Assembly: GCA_949516455.1 (NCBI GenBank)
Contig: CATILC010000014.1
Coordinates: 1 to 5,902, forward strand
Direction: 5' to 3'
Origin: Flavobacteriia bacterium
GTDB lineage: Bacteria > Bacteroidota > Bacteroidia > Flavobacteriales > Schleiferiaceae
Length of the DNA: 5,902 nucleotides
Shown: in pieces, positions 1 to 5,729 of the stretch
Layout: each line of letters opens with the position of its first letter
Numbering within the stretch: position 1 is the stretch's first letter
Made by a program: the position numbers and the translations under genes
Notes under the pieces: generated by a model
Database searches by the model: none
Told to the model about the DNA's origin: nothing
The model's input: the letters and a program-made list of their open reading frames with translations, nothing else

Positions 1-1337
1 ACGCGAAATGTTTTGCGCGCGTTTTCCGATGAGACAGTCACTAAGTAGGTACCGGCATAAAGCGCTTGTACATCGAAGTAGGCAATGGTTTGACCTGCAC
101 GGATCACTGTTTTTCGGATGCTCCTCCCGGCCATATCTGTGAGATCGACCTTGAGATCTGATGGATTCAGTCCGTTCACTTGGATCGCGATCAGATCAGC
201 ACTCGGATTTGGGAATACACTGAATTTTAGCTGTTCGAGTTCCACACCTGTGCTCATTGACGATGTGTAGATGGTGGCTGCTGCTGGTACGGAGTTCACC
301 TTTCTATTGGCATAAACTCCGTAAAAAGTGGGTCCGACGGCATAGGGGTAGGCCGAATTCCAGTTGGCATCGACCGTAGCGAAATAGGCGTAGGTGCCAT
401 TTGGATATTCAGGAGTGATGCAAAAACGCCCGTTGTGCTCATCAAGTTGATCTTCTGCAGTTTGGGCGATGTATTCATAATCTTCCCGGAAGTAACCCAG
501 AAAATAGGTCGCATCCACGGCGGGGCCATTGGAACGCTGTGTCATATTGCGCAGCTGGTAGCTCGATTTCATCCGCGCGATCCCTCCGGTGCCATCTGTA
601 TTGGCGTAGCCATAAGCCCCGTAGATCGGATATCCGTCGTAGGCAAAGCCAATGAGCGGCGAATGCTGCGTGCTGTCAATGGTGTAGAGTCCGTCGGCAT
701 CGTACAGGTTGCAGATGGTGGAAACGACATTCAGGTCGAGTTTGAAGGCCGATGGATTCTGATGGTGATGGTAGTTTCCCATGGCTGGATGGCCCTTGCT
801 GCAATCAAAGCCTGCCATCTCTGCGGGTATGGCGTCCCGGTTCCAATCCATCGTTGCCCCAGGTCCACCAGGACAGGGCGGATTGCCAGGGCCTCCGCAG
901 AGTGCATTGGTACTCGGATCCCAAGAAACCCCATCGCGATAATCGAACAAGGCCACCCCATTGATGAAGACGCCAATATTGCCACCCGTTGTAGAACTGG
1001 CTGTTCCTGTTTCTGGAACAGGATTCAGCGGAATCTCATAAATGGCCGATTGATCTTGGGCTTGGGAGGGATTGCCATCGAGAAAGGGGCCGGTCGGATA
1101 AGATGGGATACCCGTACAAGTGATGTAGGAATAGTCGTTGGTATAAGCCACTTGCTGGCAGTTGACCAGAAGACCATTGTCAATGGCCGTGCTGTTGCCC
1201 TGCACGTAGTAACTGCCTGTTAAAGTCGTGTTCTGCAGAAGTTGGGTGATGGCCGGGTGGGTCTGAGCATGGACCGCGCTATAGAGTCCGACCGAGATAA
1301 AAAGACAAAGGAGCTTCATGGGAGTTGATTTATTCAT
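1..1337 (-). CDS. Secreted YHYH-domain protein with T9SS C-terminal sorting domain (3' end cut off by the window)
   Basis: The reading frame is open for 445 codons from the ATG at 1337 to the window edge; the stop lies outside. An N-terminal signal peptide ends around residue 25 (...SAVHAQ). Residues about 160-340 match the YHYH domain: G-N-Y-H-H-H-Q-N-P at 187-195 (the second Tyr of the name-giving motif is His here), G-F-A-Y-D-G-Y-P-I-Y-G at 230-240, Y-F-L-G-Y-F at 278-283, and L-D-E-H-N-G-R-F at 298-305. From about 370 onward, V-F-P-N-P-S-A-D and a later G-T-Y-L-V-T-V are typical of the type A T9SS sorting domain, so the protein is probably exported across the outer membrane and surface-anchored or released; only a few residues should be missing. 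The molecular role of YHYH domains is poorly known; the His and Cys content would suit metal binding (inference). It lies 48 bp after the di-heme peroxidase gene with no terminator between. An alternative start at 1319 (M-K-L-L-C-L-F) also leaves a good signal peptide. Confidence 0.9.
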   Translation of the reverse strand, partial: MNKSTPMKLLCLFISVGLYSAVHAQTHPAITQLLQNTTLTGSYYVQGNSTAIDNGLLVNCQQVAYTNDYSYITCTGIPSYPTGPFLDGNPSQAQDQSAIYEIPLNPVPETGTASSTTGGNIGVFINGVALFDYRDGVSWDPSTNALCGGPGNPPCPGGPGATMDWNRDAIPAEMAGFDCSKGHPAMGNYHHHQNPSAFKLDLNVVSTICNLYDADGLYTIDSTQHSPLIGFAYDGYPIYGAYGYANTDGTGGIARMKSSYQLRNMTQRSNGPAVDATYFLGYFREDYEYIAQTAEDQLDEHNGRFCITPEYPNGTYAYFATVDANWNSAYPYAVGPTFYGVYANRKVNSVPAAATIYTSSMSTGVELEQLKFSVFPNPSADLIAIQVNGLNPSDLKVDLTDMAGRSIRKTVIRAGQTIAYFDVQALYAGTYLVTVSSENARKTFR

Positions 1338-1385
1338 GACAAGATGAGGTTTTTATCCTTAAGTGGATTGCATGTGGCTTGGCGT

Positions 1386-2387
1386 TCATCTTGAAAATCC
1401 AAAACGCGGATCGAAGCAAAATGAACTGTCGTTCAATGTGAAAAGGAAGGCCATAAGGTCTTTTTGGTCGGCAAAGGAGAGCGTTATGCCAGCGGTCAAT
1501 TCTTCTCCTATGTTGGGAAGCATGACCATTTCTCGGGTGTAGTGTTCCATCACTTCTTTGAGGCGATCGAAACGACCATCGTGCATGTACGGGTAGGTAT
1601 AGCTGAGGTTGCGCAGGCTCGGTATCTGAAATCGAAAGCTGTCCTTCGGGTTTTGGCTGATACGGAAGCGTCCGAGATCCTGCAGACGTGGGTCTGGGGG
1701 CAATCCATTGCTCACAATACGATCGGAGGTGAACAGGGGTTCGGTGTGACAGCTGTTGCAGTGCTGAAGAAAAAGGGCATAGCCGTTCTGCTCCTGCTCG
1801 TTGAACTGTCGGTTTCCTCTTTTCACCTCATCGTATTTGGCCTTATCGGAGATCAGGCTGAGCTGGAATTGCGCCAGCGCGTGCAGCAGCTTTTGAGTGG
1901 AAATGACCGTATCTCCGAAGGCTTTGCTGAATCGGTTCCTGTAGTTTTCGTTCCGTCTGAGTCTTCCAAGGATGTGTGGCAGGGTATCGCCCATTTCGCT
2001 GGGATGGGTCAAAGGGATGAGTGCCTGCTGATCGAGCAGTGAGATGGCTCCGTCCCACATGAAGTGGCTCTTCCAGGCCAGGTTGAACAGGGCTGGTGCG
2101 TTTCGTTGGCCCACACTGTCATCGATCCCGTGGCTCAGCGCATGATCCGTATGAGCGAAAGCATTGAAGGGAGAATGACAGGAGGCGCAAGAGATGCGCC
2201 CATCACGAGACAAGAGCGGATCGTAGAAGAGCTTGCGCCCGAGTTCAGAGATGCGCCCATCCCAGGGCATTGCCTGAAGATCGTACGTGGGTTCAGGAAA
2301 GTGTTCTGGCAATGCCAGCGGTGCAGAAGCCTCATCCGACTGGAAGGAAAACAGGCCCAAAAGGCTAAAGAGGAGTATTCGCTTCAT
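1386..2387 (-). CDS. Di-heme cytochrome c peroxidase family protein (MauG/MbnH-like)
   Basis: This is a 333-residue exported protein with a short hydrophobic N-terminus (M-K-R-I-L-L-F-S-L-L-G-L-F). It has two covalent haem sites, C-A-S-C-H at 67-71 and C-N-S-C-H at 210-214. Other family landmarks are G-R-K-L-F-Y-D-P-L-L-S at 50-60, S-H-G-I at 85-88 (candidate distal His), G-Q-R-N-A-P-A-L at 93-100, M-W-D-G at 110-113, and P-Y-M-H-D-G-R-F at 266-273, where Met268 occupies the usual axial-ligand position of bacterial cytochrome c peroxidases. Length and motif order fit the family. Members either reduce hydrogen peroxide or, like MauG and MbnH, oxidise residues of a partner protein. The ATG overlaps the stop of the MbnP-like gene by 4 bp (ATGA), which favours the partner-modifying role, with the MbnP-like protein as substrate. 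That assignment is inferred from context; a plain peroxidase remains possible. It is expected to act in the periplasm. Confidence 0.93.
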   Translation of the reverse strand: MKRILLFSLLGLFSFQSDEASAPLALPEHFPEPTYDLQAMPWDGRISELGRKLFYDPLLSRDGRISCASCHSPFNAFAHTDHALSHGIDDSVGQRNAPALFNLAWKSHFMWDGAISLLDQQALIPLTHPSEMGDTLPHILGRLRRNENYRNRFSKAFGDTVISTQKLLHALAQFQLSLISDKAKYDEVKRGNRQFNEQEQNGYALFLQHCNSCHTEPLFTSDRIVSNGLPPDPRLQDLGRFRISQNPKDSFRFQIPSLRNLSYTYPYMHDGRFDRLKEVMEHYTREMVMLPNIGEELTAGITLSFADQKDLMAFLFTLNDSSFCFDPRFGFSR

Positions 2388-3067
2388 CGCTTGGTCTTGC
2401 CCAGGCAGTTGGGAATGAAAGAAGCCAGGTCGTGTGCCAGCGGTCCCGGGCTCATGACCCGGGCCTGAATTTCCTTTTTGAGCACTTGGCTTAGGAATGG
2501 GGCGAGATCCACTGAAAGTTCTTCATTCTCGGGTGCGAAAGGTATGTGAACGAGCTGTGCTGTGCCATAGGGTTTGCGGTAGCCGCCGATATGGTATTCA
2601 AATCGACTTTTGCCTCCAGACAAATAGTGGCCTTCGATCTTCCAATGGATGTAGCCCGCTTGCCAAGTCCAGTACATACCACGTATGGGGTCGAGGACGC
2701 CGCCCTGGGTCTGCCCCACTTGGACCGTGCTGTCCACTCCGATGAGAAACCGCAATTCTCCAGGGCGCAGTCCAATGCTGTCTGCATGGCTGAGTTTCCA
2801 GCTCGATGGGTCAGAGGCATCCAAAAGTTGATCTTCCAGACAGGTGCTGTCGCTTCCTTCGCTGTGGATCAAACGAACGCGGGTGAGGTAGCATTTGAAT
2901 CTGTCGACCTCCAATTGTACCCCTTCCATTTGTGGAAGGGAAAACGGTGACTTGAGTTCCAAGGGAGCTTCCCCAGTAAAAAGAGAAATTCGGATGAACG
3001 ATGGTGCTTGTCCAAGAACAGCTAGTTGCTGGAAAAAAAAGGCCAATGAAACCAGAAAACCCCTCAA
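2384..3067 (-). CDS. MbnP-like protein, putative copper-binding partner of the di-heme enzyme
   Basis: This is a 227-residue protein with a signal peptide of about 20 residues (ending ...AVLGQ). The family call rests on a pattern I recognise in MbnP proteins: an N-terminal beta segment with G-V-Q-L-E-V-D-R-F near 49-57, then R-F-L-I-G-V-D at 106-112, L-D-P-I-R-G-M-Y-W-T-W-Q-A-G-Y at 125-139, F-E-Y-H-I-G-G at 156-162, and a C-terminal M-S-P-G-P-L-A at 205-211. Characterised MbnP binds copper after MbnH converts a conserved Trp to kynurenine; candidate Trp residues here are W133 and W135, and H159 is a candidate ligand. Cys59, Cys76 and Cys221 could support a disulfide. No ATG is available near the signal peptide; the best start is TTG at 3067, whose last two bases are the first two of the upstream TGA stop (TTGA). 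The downstream stop overlaps the di-heme gene's ATG. No methanobactin peptide gene is visible in the window, so this is a member of the broader family and not a methanobactin operon. Confidence 0.85.
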   Translation of the reverse strand: MRGFLVSLAFFFQQLAVLGQAPSFIRISLFTGEAPLELKSPFSLPQMEGVQLEVDRFKCYLTRVRLIHSEGSDSTCLEDQLLDASDPSSWKLSHADSIGLRPGELRFLIGVDSTVQVGQTQGGVLDPIRGMYWTWQAGYIHWKIEGHYLSGGKSRFEYHIGGYRKPYGTAQLVHIPFAPENEELSVDLAPFLSQVLKKEIQARVMSPGPLAHDLASFIPNCLGKTKR

Positions 3068-4671
3068 AACAGCGGCTTGCCAATGCAGCCATCCGGCTCC
3101 ATCATACCCATCAAGTTGCTGATGGTGGGGGCGATGTCCAGAATGTAGACTTCCTCTGCACTGCGCATTTTTGGAACTCCTTTTCCAAAGAACAGCAGGG
3201 GAACATGTGTATCGTAATCGAAGGAAGAGCCATGGGTGGTGCCCACTTCGTGTCCGCCTCCTGTGGTGTAGTTCGGGTACAGATCAAATACCAGGTCACC
3301 CGTGCGAAGCGGATTCATTCCATTGAGCACCAAATGGTCCATTCCGCGAACTGCGGAGAATCCTTCCAGGTCCATCCGTGTATAGATCTGTTTGATGTTC
3401 GGGTGCTTGGCCAATAGATGGCTGCGCAAAGCACGGATCAAGGGTTCGGGAGGCAATTGAAGCGAATCCAATTTCAGATGGATGTGGTTGTCAAAGACGC
3501 GTTCGAAAAGAGCAGTGTCTCCAAACACTTCCTGAAGGAAATCCTTGGTGCTTCTGGCCACCTCATGGGACGGGACAATTCCGGTCGGAATGTTCAGTTC
3601 GTTCAGAACAGCTCCGTTGGGCTTGACCCCATGGTCTGCAGTCAGGAAAACGGTGTATTTGCCGGCGCCAATGGTTTCGTCCAGAAAGGACAAAAGACGC
3701 GCAATGTCCCGGTCGAGTCGGGCATACTGATCGGCCACCTCCCAGGAGTTCGGTCCGTAAGCATGGCCAATGTGGTCGGGCGTGCTGTAGGAGAGTGCCA
3801 GCATGTCCGGAAACTCATCCTGCCCGAGGAATTCATTCTCGATCAGTTCCATGGCCAGATCTGTGAGCAAGGTGTTGCCGTGCGGCGTCCACCGGATCAG
3901 GGATCTTTTCTCCGATCGGCTCAAAGAGGAGAATTCATGCGGAAAGCAGACACCGCCTTCCTGAAATACATCTCTTTCGCCGGGTCCCTGATCGGGGGCA
4001 AGGTGTGCATAGGCTTTTCTGTCGGCGAGCAGATTCCAGCTGTTGCGCATCATGCGGCGAGGTCGGTCGGCCTTGTTGAACTGCTCAAGCCATTTGGGCA
4101 AGCTGGCTTTCTGGTAGTAGCTCGAGCTGACAAAATCACCCGACTCACTATCGTACCAGAAGGCCCAGTCTGCTGAGTGTCCGGCGGAGAGAATGGCGCT
4201 CCTGTCTTTGATACTCAGCCCATAGACCTTGCTCTTGCCGAAGGTGTGCAGTTTGAGGGCATCTCCCAAACTTCCGCTGCGCATTCGGTGGGGGGAGTGC
4301 ATGCCCGCGTCGCTTTCACAGCCAATAGATGTCTGTCGCTCATCGCCTACACAGTACACCTGTTTCTTAAGAAAGGGATCGTACCAATTGTTGCCAATGA
4401 TGCCGTGTTCGAAGGGCGGTGCTCCGGTAAATACACTGGCATGGCCCGGGCCTGTGTAGGTGGGTACATAGTTGAAATGTGCGTAGCGAAATTCCGCTCC
4501 TTCTCTTCTCAGCCGTTCGAATCCTTCCGAGCCGAAGAGCGGCCGAAAACGGTCGAGGTAGTCGGCACGCATCTGATCGACCACGATACCTACGATCAAA
4601 CGAGGTTCAGATTGAGCAAAGCATCCCAGGCTCATGCTCAGGACAATTAGAAGGACGTGGATCTTTTTCAT
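3064..4671 (-). CDS. pafA: PafA-type alkaline phosphatase (alkaline phosphatase superfamily)
   Basis: This 535-residue exported enzyme is close in length to Elizabethkingia PafA. The signal peptide ends near C-F-A-Q (17-20); S-L-G-C at 14-17 is a weak lipobox, so a lipoprotein form cannot be excluded. The di-zinc phosphomonoesterase site appears complete: D32 in V-V-D-Q-M-R, nucleophile T73 in P-T-Y-T-G-P-G-H, N94 in G-N-N-W-Y-D, K155 and R157 in S-I-K-D-R-S-A-I, D299 and H303 in S-T-P-D-H-I-G-H, D346/H347 in T-A-D-H-G, and H480 in T-T-H-G-S. Except for the Lys/Arg pair, these fall at a constant offset of six from the PafA numbering I recall. PafA-like enzymes release inorganic phosphate from many monoesters in the periplasm or at the cell surface and are often less phosphate-repressed than PhoA. 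It is the first gene of the left-hand block, 98 bp from the lipoprotein gene across a terminator, and overlaps the MbnP-like gene by 4 bp. No Pho-box-like element was recognised upstream. Confidence 0.93.
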   Translation of the reverse strand: MKKIHVLLIVLSMSLGCFAQSEPRLIVGIVVDQMRADYLDRFRPLFGSEGFERLRREGAEFRYAHFNYVPTYTGPGHASVFTGAPPFEHGIIGNNWYDPFLKKQVYCVGDERQTSIGCESDAGMHSPHRMRSGSLGDALKLHTFGKSKVYGLSIKDRSAILSAGHSADWAFWYDSESGDFVSSSYYQKASLPKWLEQFNKADRPRRMMRNSWNLLADRKAYAHLAPDQGPGERDVFQEGGVCFPHEFSSLSRSEKRSLIRWTPHGNTLLTDLAMELIENEFLGQDEFPDMLALSYSTPDHIGHAYGPNSWEVADQYARLDRDIARLLSFLDETIGAGKYTVFLTADHGVKPNGAVLNELNIPTGIVPSHEVARSTKDFLQEVFGDTALFERVFDNHIHLKLDSLQLPPEPLIRALRSHLLAKHPNIKQIYTRMDLEGFSAVRGMDHLVLNGMNPLRTGDLVFDLYPNYTTGGGHEVGTTHGSSFDYDTHVPLLFFGKGVPKMRSAEEVYILDIAPTISNLMGMMEPDGCIGKPLF

Positions 4672-4692
4672 GGAGACAGCTGAAACAGGCTA

Positions 4693-4700
4693 CAAATTAA
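4693..4700 (-). promoter_or_regulatory. Candidate Bacteroidota -7 promoter element for the phosphatase-led operon
   Basis: The minus strand reads TTAATTTG, one mismatch from the Bacteroidota -7 consensus TAnnTTTG, 21 bases before the phosphatase ATG. A clear -33 TTG at proper spacing is not seen. A promoter is expected here because a terminator lies just upstream, but the exact element is uncertain. Confidence 0.3.
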
Positions 4701-4723
4701 GTGAGCCATATGTTTCCTCTCCG

Positions 4724-4755
4724 TTAAAAAGCAAGGGCCGCACATAAAGCGGCCT
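4724..4755 (-). terminator. Rho-independent terminator after the lipoprotein gene
   Basis: Read on the minus strand, a perfect 6-bp stem GGCCGC/GCGGCC (4754-4749 with 4741-4736) encloses a 7-base loop and is followed by CTTGCTTTTT. It begins about 15 bases after the lipoprotein stop and separates that gene from the phosphatase block. The T-run starts a few bases after the stem, so efficiency is uncertain. Confidence 0.6.
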
Positions 4756-4769
4756 GGACAAGATGTGCT

Positions 4770-5165
4770 TCAGGGGATGAGCGTGAGAAAGACCTTGACG
4801 GTATCTGTCTGCGTGCATCCCACCCCCTGGCCGCCGCGGCATCGTTCAATGAAGACAGAATCTGATCCGAGGTAGGTGGGGTCTGGGGCATAGCGGTAGA
4901 TCGCACGCCACGCTGTGCTGCTGTTTCTGAGCAATTCGCTGTTCAATGAATGGGCAGGCGGCAGAATGATCTGGGCGCCTTCTTCATCGCCACTTAATTC
5001 CAGGTCGAGCAGGAGTTCCTGTGTATTGGATAGATCGATATACAACAGCTCATTGGGGCACATGAGTTCCACTGGCCCATTCTGCTTTGGGCTGTCGTCC
5101 TTGCTGCACTGGACCAGGAAAAAGGTCAAAAAAATAAGGGCCAGGGTATGTGAGAGGTTTTTCAT
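4770..5165 (-). CDS. Small surface-type lipoprotein with Ig-like/cadherin-like C-terminal segment
   Basis: From the ATG at 5165 this encodes 131 residues: M-K-N-L, a hydrophobic stretch, then the lipobox L-V-Q-C at 17-20. The mature protein begins C-S-K-D-D-S, which resembles the lipoprotein export signal that sends Bacteroidota lipoproteins to the cell surface. The C-terminal third (D-P-T-Y-L-G-S-D-S-V-F-I at 95-106, then T-D-T-V-K-V-F-L-T) has the end pattern of bacterial Ig-like/cadherin-like domains. Cys36, Cys109 and Cys117 remain besides the lipidated Cys20; one pair could form a disulfide. The protein is too short for a full multi-domain adhesin and no catalytic motif is visible, so its function is unknown. 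An in-frame ATG at 5174 would add M-R-C; 5165 is preferred because it gives a standard lipoprotein signal. It follows the DUF2480 gene by about 50 bp and is followed by a terminator. Confidence 0.8.
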   Translation of the reverse strand: MKNLSHTLALIFLTFFLVQCSKDDSPKQNGPVELMCPNELLYIDLSNTQELLLDLELSGDEEGAQIILPPAHSLNSELLRNSSTAWRAIYRYAPDPTYLGSDSVFIERCRGGQGVGCTQTDTVKVFLTLIP

Positions 5166-5199
5166 GCAACGCATTTATATCGAGTACGCAGCAGCGCGC

Positions 5200-5222
5200 A
5201 AGAAAGGGACAGCCCTTTTCTT
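5200..5222 (-). terminator. Possible hairpin terminator or attenuator directly after the DUF2480 stop
   Basis: Immediately after the TAG stop the minus strand reads AAGAAAAGGG-CTGT-CCCTTTCTT: a near-perfect inverted repeat (one unpaired A) with a 4-base loop. The descending arm is T-rich, but it is followed by GCGCGC and not a T-run. It may be a weak terminator for either strand, an attenuator, or a 3'-end stabiliser ahead of the lipoprotein gene. Confidence 0.4.
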
Positions 5223-5729
5223 CTAGGCGCGACTCCTTTTGAAAAGAGGCACCGAAGAACAGGCTTCCCCGAACATCAGGCTTTTCACAACAGGTCTGAG
5301 TCGTTGGCTCAAGGCCATATAGGCAGAGATCGGGACGCCAGAGGAGCAGCCTTTCACGATCACCTTTGCGTCTTGGTAGGTCTCAAGCGGCAGGGCATAG
5401 ATCCGCTGGTGGTAGAGTCGTTCCCGAACCTCTGCGGTCGTTCCCCGCTGGACTTCAGTTGCCGCATCTTGCAGATGAATGCTGACCAGCATCCAGCTCC
5501 AAAGTGGGAGGATGGCATCTGTCGAGCAATGCAGCGCCACTACCTTCTGATCGTAGGCTTGTGTGTCGAGCTGCTGAATAGCGGATCGAAATTCTTTTTC
5601 CTTAAGGAACAGCCCTTCTTCCAAAAAAGAGGCCATATCGATGGAAACCACGGCGGGCAGCTGAATAAGCTGTTCCAGATCGATTTGGATCAGCTCGCTT
5701 TCAGCTACTTTGTTCCGTATCACGTCCAT
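5223..5729 (-). CDS. DUF2480 family protein
   Basis: This 168-residue protein has no signal peptide or membrane segment, so it is probably cytoplasmic. It matches the Bacteroidota-specific DUF2480 family over its full length: V-A-E-S-E-L-I at 8-14, F-L-E-E-G-L-F-L-K-E-K-E-F-R at 35-48, V-A-L-H-C-S-T-D-A-I-L-P at 64-75, V-I-V-K-G-C-S-S at 123-130, and L-R-P-V-V-K-S-L-M-F-G-E-A-C-S-S-V-P at 144-161. Three cysteines (C68, C128, C157) sit within the best-conserved segments. No biochemical function is established to my knowledge. The start is fixed by TGATG: its ATG shares one base with the stop of the upstream DUF59 gene. The DUF59-DUF2480 order recurs near suf genes in Flavobacteriia, so a role linked to iron-sulfur cluster assembly is a reasonable inference from context. 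Confidence 0.93.
   Translation of the reverse strand: MDVIRNKVAESELIQIDLEQLIQLPAVVSIDMASFLEEGLFLKEKEFRSAIQQLDTQAYDQKVVALHCSTDAILPLWSWMLVSIHLQDAATEVQRGTTAEVRERLYHQRIYALPLETYQDAKVIVKGCSSGVPISAYMALSQRLRPVVKSLMFGEACSSVPLFKRSRA

Noticed and set aside
435..1223. Long plus-strand open frame (262 codons) opposite the YHYH gene
   Set aside because: It lies wholly antisense to an unbroken minus-strand frame with clear YHYH and T9SS motifs. Its translation has no recognisable domain and a biased Arg/Gly/Ile composition typical of antisense shadows.
1338..1385. Gap between the di-heme and YHYH genes checked for a terminator or regulatory hairpin
   Set aside because: No stem-loop with a T-run and no convincing -7/-33 pair was found; the 48 bp looks like an ordinary intra-operon spacer.
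1464..2468. Two consecutive plus-strand open frames opposite the di-heme gene
   Set aside because: They are antisense shadows of the di-heme gene, whose two CxxCH motifs and family landmarks are intact on the minus strand.
1386..3067. A true methanobactin operon
   Set aside because: No methanobactin precursor peptide or MbnB/MbnC-type gene is visible; only the widely spread MbnP-like and di-heme pair is present.
3418..4176. Long plus-strand open frame (252 codons) opposite the phosphatase gene
   Set aside because: It is antisense to a phosphatase with a full catalytic set; no recognisable motif or signal appears in the plus-strand product.
5172..5179. TATAAATG on the minus strand as a -7 promoter element for the lipoprotein gene
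   Set aside because: It has two mismatches to TAnnTTTG and lies only about 6 bases before the preferred ATG, leaving almost no leader.
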